From Casuarina equisetifolia (Eukaryota; Streptophyta; Magnoliopsida; Fagales; Casuarinaceae), in contig CM052358.1 in NCBI GenBank assembly GCA_028551475.1, positions 15,731,938 through 15,795,937 of the forward strand: a stretch of 64,000 nt of DNA, written 5' to 3'. A program made the position numbers and the translations under genes. Below are positions 23,640 through 36,810 of the stretch, in pieces (the stretch's first letter is position 1; every line of letters starts with the position of its first letter). Under the pieces are notes generated by a model. That model saw only the letters and a program-made list of their open reading frames with translations, ran no database searches and was not told the origin of the DNA.

Positions 23640-24480
23640 ACTCAAAAGTCGTTCTCATTGGGTGCAAATAGTTTTATAAAGTTAAGCTTTGATTCAATGG
23701 ATCTCTTGAACAATACAAACTGGTCACCGTAGGTTTCCACTAAAGATCTAGCATAGATAGACATCTTCTGCCCCATTGCTAAAGCAATAACGACACACAC
23801 TATCGTCACTATTGCCTATTCACAAGGATAGAGATTACATTAATTTGGCATAAAAAATTTCTTCCTTCACAAACAACTAGAAGAGAAAGTTTACATGAAT
23901 CAACCAAAGGGATTCATTAACCCCCTCACATTGACATTAGATCTTTTGGCTTCAACAATCTTTTATGGATTAAAACAAGCTCTACATCCTTCGCACCATC
24001 ACCTAAGCATAGTTCTCCAACAAATGGGCTTCCACATATCAAAAGCAAACTACTTATTGTTCATTTTTCATACACCTCAATATAATGTCTTTTTTCTCAT
24101 TTACATCAACGATATTATTCTTATAGGAAGTCGTAATGCTCTTTGTTCAACATTCCCACCACATTGCAAAACAAATTTTCAATAAAAGATATTGGACATC
24201 TCATTATTTTCTTAGGATTGAAGTTCAATCTAAACCTAATGAGTTTATACTTCACCAAGAGAAATTTGCTCCTAATATTATTCGAAAAGCAAACATGTGC
24301 AATGTTAAAAGTGCCTCCACACCTTACCCAATGAAATAAACTCCTTCCATTCATGATGGAGAAGCATTCCCAAATATCACCTATTATTATAATATTGTTT
24401 AGGCTTTACAATACTTAACCCTTACCTTGCCAAATATTGCTTATGTCATCAACATTGCATATGTTACAAACCTAGTTGTT
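23640..24480 (+). pseudogene. C5: Ty1/copia RT fragment
   Basis: RT landmarks appear in order: a broken N-terminus from 23650, the segment EEKVYMNQPKGFINP (23885-23930), YGLKQALHPSHHHLS (23968-24012), the catalytic region LIYINDIILIGSRN (24098-24139, YIND in place of YVDD), then FSIKDIGHLIIFLGLK (24177-24225). Frames change several times and the fragment ends near a PDIAYVIN-like stretch at 24435. No LTR is linked to it. Confidence 0.75.
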
Positions 24481-25029
24481 TATAATAGTAATCATCATAA
24501 ACTCATGTTCTATTGAGAGAACTAAGAAACAAAAACATAAATGTAATTGTTTGGATAATTTCTTCTCTAGATTTTTCATTAAAAATTGCAAGCTTGTAAT
24601 AGGCTTTACAAAATGTAAAAAGGAAACTTAATATAAAAGAAAAAATCAAAGAGGAACACAAAAAGGGAAATAACAATAAGGGAAAGATGATCATGTCCTA
24701 AATGCTCATATCTTGCTACATGTAACTAGTGAGTTATTCTCTTACTTGCAAATCAATCATTAATTTATTAAATATCTTGACTAACCTAACACTTGCAAAA
24801 CCTTCCATGTAATGACAAGATCAACTCCCATTTGGCATCTACAAATCCTTCCAAAAGTAAATAAGATCTTCATCAATTCAATATCTTGAAGGCAATCTAG
24901 ATCTGTATTGAATTTGTTAGCCATATTTCCTACTACATAAATTACCAATTAAAAGGAAATCCTAATTCAAATTTTAGGCATGTAACAACATATCAATTTA
25001 TGAGCAACTCTGTCACATTTTCTCATGGA
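24481..25029. other. Spacer between C5 and truncated end of C3
   Basis: AT-rich, no coding motif. The 3' half of C3 (integrase to 3' LTR) should have lain here and is missing. Confidence 0.4.
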
Positions 25030-25061
25030 GTTGACTTATACTCAATAAATTAAATCTCAAC

Positions 25062-25340
25062 TCATCCATAAACAACACTTCTAAAATGAGAATAGTTTTT
25101 TAAATTACCTATGGTTCCTATACTTTTGATTCTTCCTTTGGAATTATCTTCAAAAGAGACCGGGCCTCCAATTTTTAGCTTAAGTGTTGAAAAGAGCTTT
25201 ATCATCTCAATCATATGTTGAGAGCAACCATTGTCCACAATCCACAGATTTTTGTAGCCTTTCTTGTTCACTTTTGCACTCAAAGCCTGCAGAGATAAAA
25301 ATTGTTGAAGTGCTTGGAACCCTTTTTTCTTTAAGTCCAT
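25062..25340 (-). pseudogene. C3 protease region
   Basis: Contains LWIVDNGCSQHM, the copia aspartic protease motif (usual form W..DSGCS.HM, with Asp as catalytic residue), followed by a glycine-rich flap-like stretch (SKGRIKSIGTIG). It processes Gag-Pol in intact elements. The reading ends in a stop at 25062 and the element is truncated soon after. Confidence 0.75.
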
Positions 25341-25650
25341 GAGAGTTAGTTGTATAAGTATTGTTAGAAGCTTTAGACATCCATACTTTCTTTATCTTAT
25401 ATGGTCTTCTAAGCCTAATATGACATATGTGAGCATTATGATCAAAGAATTTACAAAACTTATAGCTTACTTCAGCTTTTGTACAATTATGAATTTTATC
25501 AAAAAAATGTTGTGAAATTCTTAGTAAAGGTTTCAGATTTATAACCTAGACTTACCTTATCAAATATACCTTGTTAAAAGGTAATTATCTTTTCTAGAAT
25601 GCAACTACCTTTTGTAAATTTCTTTAGCAATGAAGTAGCATCATTCAGCT

Positions 25651-26567
25651 TTAGCTAAAAAAATTTTTATCATTTTCTAATTCACATATTCTTATGTTTA
25701 GACTCACTACATCAAAATTAGGACAAACAGTTTCAATAATATTATTGTCCTTATCTAAACACAATAAAGAGTTTGTCAAAATAGTTCTATCACAACTAGT
25801 TTTAAATTTTATAGATTTATGTTTCTCTTTCATTTTTCTATATTTATATTTAATCTTATTTTCATACTCGACCATATCAAAAAATATGGTTTTTATACCA
25901 CAATTTGCATTATTTAAGAATTTAGTATCACTTACCTTAGATTTCTCTTCTTCAAAGGTTGTTGCTGCAATTAGACAAAGGTGTGCCACTTCTTCTTATT
26001 CCTCCTCTTCTGATGATGATCTCTCATCATCCCAAGTAGTAATCATGGCTTTCTTTTTATTTTTATTATTTTTATTTTTTTCTTTTTAAGCAGAGGACAA
26101 TCAGCCTTAACATGTCCTAGTTTTCTACATTCAAAACATATATTATCCCTAGGATCATATGTTTTTTTCTTCCTAGATTGTCCTACCTTCTTGCTTTTAT
26201 CTTTCTTAAGGAATTTTCTGAATCTCCTAGCTAGCATAACAATCTTATCATTTTCAAAATCTCATTCCTCACTATTTTCTACATTTATTTTTAAAGCAAG
26301 TGACTTCCTATTATCTCTTTCTCTTTCTCTTCTCATTAATTGCATTTCATGAGTTTTTAATGATCCTAGCAAGTCATCTAAGGTTAGTTTATCTAAGTCA
26401 TATGCTTCCTCTATAGCCATCATTTTAAGGTCCCAACTTTCAAGTAAAAACACTAGCATTTTTCTAACCATTTCTTCATTTGTATATGCCTTTCCTAGTA
26501 ATTTAAGTTCAAAAACTATCTTAGTAAATCTACCAAACATTTCACTACTAGTTTTAGATTCTTTCAT
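25651..26567 (-). pseudogene. C3 gag with zinc knuckle
   Basis: 26262-26567 matches the UBN2-type copia gag (EMFGRFTKIVFELKLLGKAY, LTLDDLLGSLKTHEM). After a frame break, 26043-26237 carries the zinc knuckle CFECRKLGHVKADC (C-x2-C-x4-H-x4-C) followed by lysines. 25651-25989 continues with EEVAHLCLIA and a coiled, charged region typical of SIRE/Tork-type gag tails. Separate frames show it is broken. Confidence 0.8.
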
Positions 26568-26980
26568 GCAAACAGTTCATAATCATATGTGAGCATAGTA
26601 ACTTTAGAATACTTGACTTTCTTAGTACCTTCATAAATAACTTCTAACTTGTGCTAGATTTCTTTACTGATAAGGCAAGAAGACATTGTTAAACTCTTGA
26701 GCTCTCAAGCCACTATATATCATATTCATGGCTTTAGCATTCAATTCCATAGTCTTAGCTTCATTTTTATTCCAATAACCAATTTCAAGCATTGTAGTAC
26801 CCTTTCTAATGACCTACCATGCTCCTAGATCTTAACTAGTAACAAACACTTACATCAATTGTTTCCAATGTCTATAGTTGATGCCATCAAACAATAGTGG
26901 TTTATTAAACCCTATAACAACTACACCTTTTTCTAATGCCATTATAGGGATTTACTCTAGGTTGTTAAGGCTTTAATCAA

Positions 26981-27003
26981 AGAACCTAGCTCTCGATGCC
27001 AAT
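26981..27003 (-). other. C3 primer-binding site
   Basis: On the minus strand ATTGGCATCGAGAGCTAGG follows the LTR end CCTAACA directly. TGGCATCGAGAGC corresponds to the TGGTATCAGAGC site complementary to initiator methionine tRNA. Confidence 0.8.
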
Positions 27004-28465
27004 TGTTAGGTATAATGGCTAACCAAGAAGGGGGTGGGAGGGTGAATTGGTTTTATAACTTAAGGTTTGTTAATTGGTTTTCTAAAACATAACAATGAGC
27101 ATCAATAAATAGAAAGCACAAACACAAGTTTTACCATGGTGGTTCGACACTCACAACTACGTCCACCATCTTCTTCCTCCAATCCAACTAATTGAAGTCC
27201 ATTTTACTCATTGATTAGGAGAAAATGTTCTCTTAACCTTCACAGCACCAACTGGTTACAAACAAAGGTTATTCCAACCTTTTTACAAAGCAAATCCCTA
27301 ACAGTATATAATTTGTGAAAGATATTACTAATCAAAAAACTGTCTAAGGATATAGTCACAATCAGAGCTCTAATCACGAAATCCCAAATTATAGAGTTAA
27401 TGTTTCAGATTTACAATTAGGTTTATGTGCAAAATAATAATTAGAGTTTAATCAACACCTAAACAAGATTTTACATAAGTTTAATTACAAACAATATGAT
27501 CTTTAAAGAATATCACTGAAGATCTTCACAAAATCGCAATGCTTCAAGCAATCTTGTTTTATTATTTTGATTTCACAATCAACTTATCCAAAACTATATC
27601 TTGAACCATAGAAATAGAAAGTTTTATATAAGATTTAAGATAAAGTAATTGATTTGAGATTTCTACCAAACCTGACGAATTCAAAGTCATTCTTCCCATT
27701 GAGAGACTGAGGTTGTTCCATCATTCTGCTTTTAAGGCTTTAATTCAAACTCTCAATCATCACAAAATCACATAAAATAGCCATTCTAACACTTAGTAGC
27801 TTCTCTACATTTTATTGAGAGACTAAAGTTTACAACTACTAAGAAGACAAAATGTTCATTGTCTCGTTAGAGTTAGAAGCTAGGGCTTCTATTAGGTCAT
27901 ACTTAAATCTCACAAGCTTAAGTCTTCTCTTGGGTCAAGCTTAGGTTTTGTGGGCTTGAGCCATTTCTTGAGTCAAGCTTAGGTCTTGTAGGCTTGACCT
28001 ATTTCACAAGTTAAGCTTAATCCTTACGAACCTAAGCTATTTCATAGGTTGAGCTCTTAAATGTTGCAAGCCTGAGTTGTTTCATAAGTTAAGCTCTTAA
28101 TGTGGTCATGAGCCAAAGTCTCTTAACTCAAGTCAGCATATTAGTTCAAGTTGGATTGTCACTTATATAACCATTTTTCCTTACAAGAATATTCTAACAT
28201 CAATTCCTCTTGAATAAGAATATTATACAACTAATATTTTCTTCTTGCTCAAGTATTATCCTTTTGAAACTTGGATAAGATAGTAATATTAACAATGTAG
28301 GAAACCGACTACTTTATAATATCATTAATTGATATTATAATTTACAAACACTTTACTTCCTTTAGTTTATTTAGCACTCAAAATATGAAAAACATTTATA
28401 TACATTTATCAACAAAAAATGTCACATTAAAACATATTATTATGGAACATATTCTTTTTCCAATA
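27004..28465 (-). repeat. C3 5' LTR
   Basis: 1462 bp. Minus-strand ends are TATTGGAAAAAG (TG mutated to TA) and ...GCCATTATACCTAACA. It is homologous along its length to 8422-9879. Confidence 0.85.
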
Positions 28466-28498
28466 GGGGGAAGGGTGGATGGTTATGACTTATCTTTA
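28466..28498 (-). repeat. C2 3' LTR stub
   Basis: 33 bp matching the start of the LTR at 36778-36810, cut by the insertion of C3. The purine-rich GTTTGAGGGGGCT (28499-28512, minus strand) directly upstream is the polypurine tract. Confidence 0.65.
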
Positions 28499-28752
28499 AG
28501 CCCCCTCAAACTTGGTAAGATACAATATGCCACACCAAGTTTGGAATGCAAGGAGAATAAAGGAAGCCATGGTTGAGGCTTAGGAAGAATGTTTGTAAGC
28601 TGGCAAGAAAAAGGAACCAAGGTAATGATGATAAAGCCAAATGCAACCTTTTCACGTGTATAATGATAATTAGTGGAGATGTGTTTGGCTTTCCCATTAA
28701 AGGTTGGTTTGGTGGTAAGGTTGAAGGCTAAGATATTATCACAATGCAACAA
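28483..28752 (-). pseudogene. C2 RNase H C-terminus
   Basis: Reads MLHCDNILAFNLTTKPTF, then GKAKHISTNYHYTREKV and a NILPKPQP remnant of the usual DIFTKPL. This is the conserved end of copia RNase H. The catalytic upstream part between 28753 and 29435 is too broken to follow. Confidence 0.75.
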
Positions 28753-29435
28753 AGTTAGATGAGGTTAAGGCACTGAAAGATCACAAAAAAGAGCACAGAT
28801 CCAAGTGGATTTAGCAACTGTGGAAGCAAGGCAATGGTATTATGATTCAATAAAGGATCTAGAAATAGTGGATTAATGTCAAGAGCTTCAAGAGATCAAA
28901 TTTGCTCCTAGGAAGAAGTAAAATCTAGATGTTAAATTGCAAAAGGAAGGACATCCACCCCAATCTGCATCAATGAACCTATAAGGAACAAGAGAGCTCT
29001 GAGAATGAAAATGAAGACTAAGATCAATGGTGCCTATACATAGTGAAGGATTCATTTTAGATTATAGTGGTCAAAGAAAGTTAGTACATGCATAACTTGG
29101 TATAACCGATTAACAATGAATGAAAGGTCCAAGTATGTGAAAGTTAAGTACTAAAGGGCACCAAATAAACTTTTAAGTGTGGAAGGTTGGGAAAGAGTGG
29201 ATGAGCCATGTTTGACTTGAGGAGGCTTCATTGCTAGTGATGCAGCAATTGATTTACAATGATCCATGCTACCTCTAGAAAGACTATTGGCAACATACTA
29301 CATTTGGCTTAGGTGTAGACTAATGGAAGTTTGATGAACCTTAATGCCAAGAAAAAAATGAAGGATACAAAGTTGGTTTAAAGGAAATTCAAAGCTTAAA
29401 GCATAAACAAAGGATTCAAGATGTAGTGGAGAGCT

Positions 29436-30438
29436 CTATATGATGATTAAATCATGTACATATAGCAATAACCATAAATGAATATTGTTAGATTGGTAAA
29501 TGAATAAGGATGGGTCATTGGTTAAGATAAGAAAACCACGTTCAAGCATAAAACTTGTAAACCAATCATACCAAGGTCTAGGAGCTTGTTTTAAGCCATA
29601 AAGAGCATGGCTCAATTCACATACATGTTGCAGTTTGGACAAATCAACATACCTAGGAGGTTGGTGCATGAAAACTAGCTGAGAAAGAAAGCCATGAAGA
29701 AACGCATTGTTGATGTCAAATTACAGCAATGGCCAATTTCTGATTGAGATGATAAAGAGAACTAAGTGGATGGTCATGTGTCTCATGACAAAAGAATGTT
29801 TTAAAGAAGTCATATTGACCTCTCAATGGAAGCCTTTAGCAACAAGCCAAGCTTTAAGATAATCAACTAAACCATTTAAGGAGAGCTTCATTTTATACAC
29901 CTAATGATAACCCTCTAAATTATGGGAAGGATTAGGTGGAATAAAAGTCCATGTCTTATTGCGAGCAAGGGCTCACATTTCTTTGTCCATTGCCATCTTC
30001 CAACCATCATGAAACAAAACACATTTCATGAAGGTAGGTGTAGCAAGAGCAAGAGAAGTGGTGACAACATACTTAGGATTGGGTTTACCAATCCCATATT
30101 GACTTTGGATAACCATAGGGGGGTTATGGGTCGAAGGAATGTGAATGGCAGGGGAAATGGAAGGAGGCAAAGTGCTTACAAGTGCTTTAGAAAACTATTG
30201 TGGACATAAAAGAAGGAACAGGAATAGAGGAATAAATATTGGAAGGGACAATGGGTGTAGGTGTGGGGAAAAGGTTAAAGAGAGAGACACCAAATGTTAG
30301 AGCAATTGTAGGATAAGTGAGGTAATGTGTCACAAGACATGCCTTGTAAGTAGTTAGGTTAAAGGGAAAAAAATGCCATGTCATGTAGTGGGGGTATAAT
30401 AGGTGAAGTGGGATTATAAGGTGAGGTGTAAGTGTCAT
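29436..30438 (-). pseudogene. C2 linker and reverse transcriptase
   Basis: 30187-30438 is a proline-rich integrase-RT linker. 29973-30170 holds QSQYGIGKPNPKYVVTTSLA and KCVLFHDGWKMAMDKEM, the usual start of RT in this group. 29436-29669 contains MHQPPRYVDLSKLQHVCEL, HALYGLKQAPRPWYDWF and YVHDLIII, where the catalytic YVDD is changed to YVHD. The RT is therefore inactive as well as split. Confidence 0.8.
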
Positions 30439-32159
30439 GTGGCAAGGATTAATGAAAATGTTGTGTTATGGAAGGATAAGTTAAAGGCACCAATGTAGAG
30501 GAAGACGTAGTGGGGGGGGTGAACCTAAGAGTTAGTTAGAGATAAGGGTAGAGATAGGATTGGGCTAACAAAGGTTGTAGGAGTAGGAATAATGATTTCC
30601 CTTGAAGGTAATGATGAGACTAGTAAATTAGATGAAGGATTAAAATGTTATCACATCTTATCTTGAAGAAATGGAAAGAGCTCCTCATTAAAAAGCACTT
30701 GGCAAGAAATAAAAGTTTGCCTAGTTGGAACATGAAAACACTTGTACCCCTTGTGCTAGGGACTATATCTAAGGAAGGTACATTCAAATGAGTAAGGAGA
30801 TAATTTATCTATATTTACATGCTGAAGGTGAGGATAGCAAGTAGAGACAAAAGTGCGTGAAATAGAATAATTTAGTTTTCTCTTATATAACTTTTCATAA
30901 GGTGAGACATCATTTAGAGAAGTTAAAGGTAATCTATTAATTTGGAAAATTGTTATGTTATTGTTGGGTTTTATGGCTTAACAAGAAGAGGGGTTGAATT
31001 GTTAGAACCAATAATAATATGTTATTATTTTCGGTAAAAACTCAATCCAATTGTATAAACAAGTCACATAAATAACACCAAATAAAGTAAGCAAATTTCA
31101 ACCAAATGATGCTTTACTTTTAGATGAAACAACAAGTTATCTAGAATATTTCCACACTTATATATATCAAATGAGCTGCTAGGTTAGTATCAAATAATTG
31201 ATAGAATAATAAACAGTAAATATTATAAGATATTCAAGTTAATAGTAAGCAAAGAAACTAACACCAAGTTTACCACGTGGTTCAGCACTCAATCTTTGAG
31301 TCCTACATCTACCCTCTTCTCCTTCAATCAAACTGATTGAAGTCTCCTTTACTCAACTGAATTATGAGAAAACATTATCCCTAATTTAAACAATTCCCTC
31401 TCAAGGAATTCTTAAACAATTTTACACAATATGATCAAAAGATCATAATTCAATTACAAATCCCAAATAATATAACAAGTTGTGGGATTTTGTAACCTAA
31501 AGAAACTATTTTGATATGAATATAATAACTCAAAACTCCTATTACGAAAACCTTAGATTATAACAAATTAGGTTTTCAAATTCCTTTCAATGTTTATATG
31601 CAATAAATATTTTTAATGAAATTAGCTCATAAACAGAGTTATATAAGATACAATTAATGATATATCTAAATCAGAAACTATTTAATCACAATATCATTGT
31701 AATCTTATATTTCATCGAAAGTGAATGAGGTTAAATGATCAAACAAATGAGCTCAATAATCGATTCTTCAGTCAAAGAGAACTTCAGATAATCGTCTATG
31801 TTAAAACCTTTCCCCATAGATTAGCTCCTCTTAAATAGAAAAAATAGAGCTAGGGTTTCAAACGTTCAAACCTCAGTAATGAAGCTTTCTTCCCATTAGA
31901 ACAATAAATCAACCTTTAAATCAGCTTCACATTTTCCTTCTAAGTCATAAATTTGACCGTTCTAATGCCAGTCTTCTTAGAAATCCTCCTGTTGAGGATT
32001 CAGTCACCAACGATGTTGTTCCTCCATCTCTCTTTCTCATTTCTTCAGTCATAGTTCATATGCTCTTAGGGTATTGCATGTGATCAAGTGAGACAATGCC
32101 TAAGTGAAACGGTGAGTTTCAATTAACACAAGCCGAGCTCACTTAACTGATGGGCAAAT

Positions 32160-32310
32160 AAGCAGGCCGTGAAGCGGGCCGAGAGTAATACCAGGCCGAG
32201 AGCAATACCAAGCCAAGAGCAATACCACACCGAGAGTGATATAAGCAGGCCGAGAGCAATACCAGGCCGAGAGCAATACAAAGCTGAGAGTGATATGAGC
32301 AGGCCAAGTG
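32160..32310 (-). repeat. Minisatellite in S1
   Basis: About seven imperfect units with the core AGGCCGAGAGCAATACC (+ strand), spaced 17-21 bases. Equivalent arrays lie in S2 (about 33815-33960) and, reversed, in S3 (about 15186-15310), with different unit numbers and spacers. Confidence 0.75.
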
Positions 32311-32639
32311 ATATGAGCATATAAGTTCTTGGTAGAACTAAGGTTTGCTCCAAAAATAGAACCAAATACTTCATACCTCAATCCAAGTTAGAGCAAGTAT
32401 CATTTTTTCTTAACCATGATATATGACATATTTAACTTCAATTTAGTAAGCCTTTTTCTTAAGACATTGTAAAATGAAATTAAGTAAATCATTTTTTAAG
32501 AGCACTATATAGTAACATTATATCAAAAAATGTAGGAATCCGGTTACTTTATACTATTATTGATTGATATTATAATTTGTACACCTTTTACTTTCTATAG
32601 TTTTCTTTTGCACTTGTGAAAAACATATATATTCATACA

Positions 32640-34324
32640 TTTTGGGTTTTATGGCCTAACAAGAAGGGGGGTTGAATTGTTATAACCAGCAATTAAAACT
32701 ATTATGTTAACAATTGCTTAAATCAATATGTTGGACAAGTCACACAAATAATATCAATATAAATTAAACACATATGATGCTTTACTTCCAAGTCAAACAA
32801 CACGTTATCAAGAGTATTGTTACACTTATATGTATCAAATATTCTAATAGGTTAGGAACATATAATTTACAAAATAAGAGGCAGCAAATATTATAAGAAG
32901 GTTAGATCAATAGTAAGCAACGAGATTGACACCAAATTTACCACTGTGGTTCAGCACTCACACCTTGAGTCCTATGTCTACCCTTTTCCCCTTCAATCAA
33001 ACCGATTGAAGTCTCCTTTACTTAACCAAGTTAGGAGAAAAAGTTCTCCCTAACTCAAGAAAAGGAATTTCTTGTACAATGTTTCACAATATGATCAAAA
33101 GATCATAAATCAATTACAAGTCCCAAATAATATGACAAGTTGTGGGATTCTGTAACCTAAAGGAGTTGATTTAATGTAAATATAATAATTCTAAGCTCCA
33201 ATCATGAAAACCCTAAATTGAAATAAATTAGGATTTCAGATTCCTTTCAATGTTTATGTGCAATAAGTATTTTTAATGAAATCAACACATAAACAAAGTT
33301 ATACAAGATCCAATCAATGATATAAATGAATGAATAAGTATTTAATCACAATATCACCATAAGCTTGTACTTCACCAAAAGTTAAGAAGATTAAATGATC
33401 AAAAGATGAGCTCAATAGTCGATTCTTCACTCAAAGAGAACTTCAGATTGTTGTAAATGTCGAACCATTCTCCATAGAAAAGCTCTTCTTAAATAGAAAA
33501 TTAGAACTAGGGTTTCATACTTTTCAAACCTCAATGATGAAGCTATCTTCCCATTGGAACAGTAAATTAGCCTTCAAATCTTCCTTCCCTAGCTCATATC
33601 AAACCGTTCTGACATCAGTCTCTTTAGAAATAGTCTCATTGAGGATTTAGTCACCAGTGGCGCCGTTCCTCCATCTATTTCTCTCTCTCATTTCAATAGT
33701 CGTCGATAATATGCTCTTAGGGCATCAAGCAAATTAGTGAGATGGTGTATAAATGAAACGGTGAGTTTTATCACCAACCGAGCTCACTTATTTGCTGGAC
33801 AAATAAGTAGGTCATGAGACAAGCCGAGAACACAGCCAGGCCGAGGATAGAACCCAGCCGAATACAACCAGGCCAAATACAACCAGGCTAAAAGTCAAGC
33901 CAAGAATATAAGCAGGCCGAGAGTCAAGCTGAGAGCAATACCAATCAAAGAATGATATAATATAAGTTCTTGATAGAACTAAATTTTTTTCCAAAAATAA
34001 AGCCATATACTTTAACCTTTATCCAAGCAAAAGCAAGTATCATTTTTTCTTAAGCATAATGTATGACATATTTAATTTCAATTTGGTAAGCCTTGTTCTC
34101 AAGACATTGTATAATGAAATTAAATAAATCATTTCTTAATAGCACTATATAATGACATTATATCAAGAAATGTAGAAATCCAGTTACTTTATAATATCAT
34201 TAATTGATATTATAATTTGTATACCTTTTACTTCCTATGATTTTCTTTTGTACTTATGAAAAATATATTTCAACAAATATATCCATAAATATATTTTGTC
34301 ACAAAAAAATTTTATTTTCCAACA
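32640..34324 (-). repeat. S2: solo LTR inserted in S1
   Basis: 1685 bp of the same family and orientation as S1. Flanks are ATACA (32635-32639) and ATAAA (34325-34329), a 5-bp duplication with one change. The S1 sequence reads continuously across it (CATATATATTCATA...ATACATTTTGTCAC, compare the S2 counterpart at 34280-34302). Confidence 0.88.
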
Positions 34325-34659
34325 ATAAATACATTTTGTCACGACAAAATCCTTATTTTCCAATAGTTATAGCAAAGGCATTAGTCCAAAACAACTTAGG
34401 TAATCCAACCTAATGGATGAGAGTTCTACCCAACTTTGTATAACAGTGCTTGCGTTCAACAAGAATTTTCTATTAGGGTGTTTATAGATAGGATAGATGG
34501 TAGAGAATTCCATTAAGACAAATAAGAAATCATCCACTAGCTAACAAATTCACTGCCATTGTTACATTGCAAAGTTTTGATAGGATAACCCAACTTCTTT
34601 TTAGCCATGGAATGAAACAAAATAAAAATATCAAATATATTTGATTCCATCAAAGTAAA

Positions 34660-34851
34660 TTACCTAAATTCATCAATGGATAGTACATAATAGCAAAAGT
34701 CATCTTTAGACAAAACCAAGGCATGTCCCCATAAATCAAAGTGTGCACATTCAATAGGAGAAAAGACATAATGAGTAAATGGTAAAAGAGAGCTTAGTTC
34801 TCTTCCCAACATGGCATTAAGGACATAAAATAAGAGATAAGGCTTTACCAT
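34660..34851 (-). pseudogene. C2 integrase relic
   Basis: Contains CAHFDLWGHALVLSKDDFCYYV and IDEFR, matching the first catalytic Asp region of copia integrase (H.DLWGP.P..S..G..YYV.F.DD.SR). The integrase is cut downstream by S1. Confidence 0.75.
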
Positions 34852-34899
34852 AGACTAGATTTTGCTTCTTGAAAGAAAAAAGGATGTCTTCATGTGGAT

Positions 34900-36300
34900 G
34901 ACCAAGTCTAGAGTGCCAAATATTCCAAGGCCTAACCTACTACTCAAAAGGAAATAGGATAGAATCACCATGAGTGGCCAACAAGTAAAGGAAATCACAC
35001 TTAACTACCCAAGCCAATACCACCTTGGTTTGCAAATCCTTGATATAGAATGTAGAGGAATCAAACTCAATAGAACATGGAAAATCTTCAAGAAGCTTAG
35101 GAATTGAAAAAAAGATCCTTTTGAATATGTAGAGCTACAAGGACAAATTTTAGAGGAATAGACCCATTTAGAAGGGTTTCACCAATATAGGTGATTAGAA
35201 TAAGATGGTCATTACCAACCATGATCCATTGGTACCATTATAGGGAATAGAATAAGTCAACTTACCTACATCATCAACAACATGAAAGGAGGCACCAAAG
35301 TTGGCAACCTAAACATTGGTGAAAGGCTCATTATTTGATACTTGAATTAGAGCATTAAGGACTTCTTAGTCTTGATAGTTCTGATCAATGCATCTAAAAC
35401 ATTGCTTGGCAGTGTGGCCCCATTTGAGAAGATTTGACACTCAATAAGAAAACGAGTACCTAGATTATGAGGCTAACACTATGAGGTCTGATGAGAGGAA
35501 AAGGGCCATGAAAGAGGGCGTTGTGCAACAACACGAGCAGTATGAGTGGCAAGAGTAAACTCACGGCCTTGAGATGAGAACTACTATCCAAAATGGCCCC
35601 CTTGGTGAAAGTGTTGGCCGCCACCATGTTGATTCCTTTTATTGAAAAAGACATAAGAAGCACCAAAGAACTAATTATAGCACAGAAGACGAGCTTTAAG
35701 AGTGTGAAGTTAAAAGACATCCTCATCAAATGAAGGCAAAGGAGCTCAGCACATAGTCAATCTAAAAAACTCATAGTCTCAACTTGGCTCTCTACAGAGC
35801 ACGAGTTTTACTTGTGTCAGAGAATGGCTTCCTAATGGATAATAGTTGATTCAAAATAATTCTAAAGTCATGCAAGAAAGTTAAAAGAGGATGGGGTGCC
35901 TTTCTCAAGATGATGGAGTTAAGAGTGTAAATCATACTCGTTAGTTTTTGGCTACTTGGCAAAGTGGTTAGCCAAGGCAGTCCAACTATTCAAAGCAATT
36001 TGAAGATCAAAGATATAATCAAACAAATCTTTAGACAAGGATTCATGAAGCCAAGACTAAACAAGGTCATCAATTTGTTCCCAAGCCTCAAAGGCAAGAT
36101 TGCTTTCTCCTTTCCCATCAACAATGAGAGTTTTGGAAGGTTTAGTTGTCTCACCAATGAGAAAGCCAAGGAGTTTGTGAATTTTGGCAAGATACTTAAC
36201 CTAGGTAACCTAGGGAAGGTAGTTGGTCTTAATAAGTTTAATGGTTACAAAGTTTACAATGTTGATGGTGTTGGGGTAGGGATATAAGGGATGAGTTTAA
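34900..36300 (-). pseudogene. C2 gag region
   Basis: In broken frames at 35870-36170 the minus strand reads NLAFEAWEQIDDLV, SWLHESLSKDLFDYIFDL and ALNSWTALANHFAK. These match the copia gag pattern W...D..l..wl..SLs......v.....A...W..L...f. The rest of the region has no clear motif; a protease relic was not identified. Confidence 0.6.
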
Positions 36301-36405
36301 AAGAAGGAGGTGGCCATAAGAAAGATCGAGGTTGTAGGTAAGAGATAAAGAGGGGTAGAAAAAAAAAGGATTGTAGGATAGAAGATGCAAAGATCACGAT
36401 TATCT

Positions 36406-36419
36406 TGGCTTTAATACCA
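36406..36419 (-). other. C2 primer-binding site
   Basis: Minus strand TGGTATTAAAGCCA, close to TGGTATCAGAGCCA complementary to initiator methionine tRNA, two bases from the LTR end. Confidence 0.75.
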
Positions 36420-36421
36420 TA

Positions 36422-36810
36422 TAGAAAAATTTAAGAAATAGGAGAGAAGTCCCAAGGCTATTGAAAACATGATCTCTGTTTAACAAAGTTAAAACATAGT
36501 ACAACTTACTTGTGGAATACAAGAAGTTGGAAAACTTGAAGAAGTGTACAAGTCATTCTCTTTATATACAAGTTGCAGTATAAATGACTATAACCCCATT
36601 GGTGACTAACGGCTATGTTCTTGGTTTGAATTTGAGTTGGAGAGGTTTGCATGAATAGTAGTATAAAAGTGTATAGCTTGATGAGTTAGAAATTAATTCC
36701 ACATACTTTATGTGAAGGCTTCATGAGGAGGAAATTATGGAGTGAGAAACTATATTTAAGGAGGGCTTTTTGTCTTTTGCAAAAGAGGGAAAGGTTGTGA
36801 CTTATCTTTA
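36422..36810 (-). repeat. C2 5' LTR
   Basis: 389 bp, bounded by the primer-binding site on one side and by homology to the 3' LTR stub on the other. A TATA-like CTTGTATATAAAGAG lies on the minus strand at about 36559-36573, plausible as the element's promoter. Both termini appear as TA, probably from TG and CA. Confidence 0.7.

Larger units (their letters stand above)
25030..28465 (-). mobile_element. C3: 5' half of a Ty1/copia element
   Basis: Read downward from 28465: 5' LTR 27004-28465, primer-binding site, gag, zinc knuckle, protease. Everything after protease is lost near 25030. The LTR is the same family as C1's. Its 5' end sits inside the 3' LTR stub of C2 (28466-28498), so C3 inserted into C2 and later lost its 3' half. 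The broken protein parts are described separately. Confidence 0.85.
30962..34365 (-). repeat. S1: solo LTR, interrupted by S2
   Basis: Exact 5-bp duplication GTTAT (30957-30961 and 34366-34370). On the minus strand it runs TATTGGAAAATAAGG (TG mutated to TA) to ...CCATAAAACCCAACA. Taking out S2 and one duplication leaves about 1714 bp. Inserted in the integrase region of C2. Internal minisatellite at about 32160-32310. Confidence 0.9.
28466..36810 (-). mobile_element. C2: Ty1/copia element with nested solo LTRs
   Basis: Read downward: 5' LTR 36422-36810, primer-binding site 36406-36419, gag 34900-36300, integrase relic 34660-34851, interruption by solo LTRs 30962-34365, linker and RT 29436-30900, RNase H 28483-28752, polypurine tract, then only 33 bp of 3' LTR (28466-28498) before C3. 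The two LTR starts share TAAAGATAAGTCA(C/T)AACC. All protein parts have stops. Confidence 0.8.
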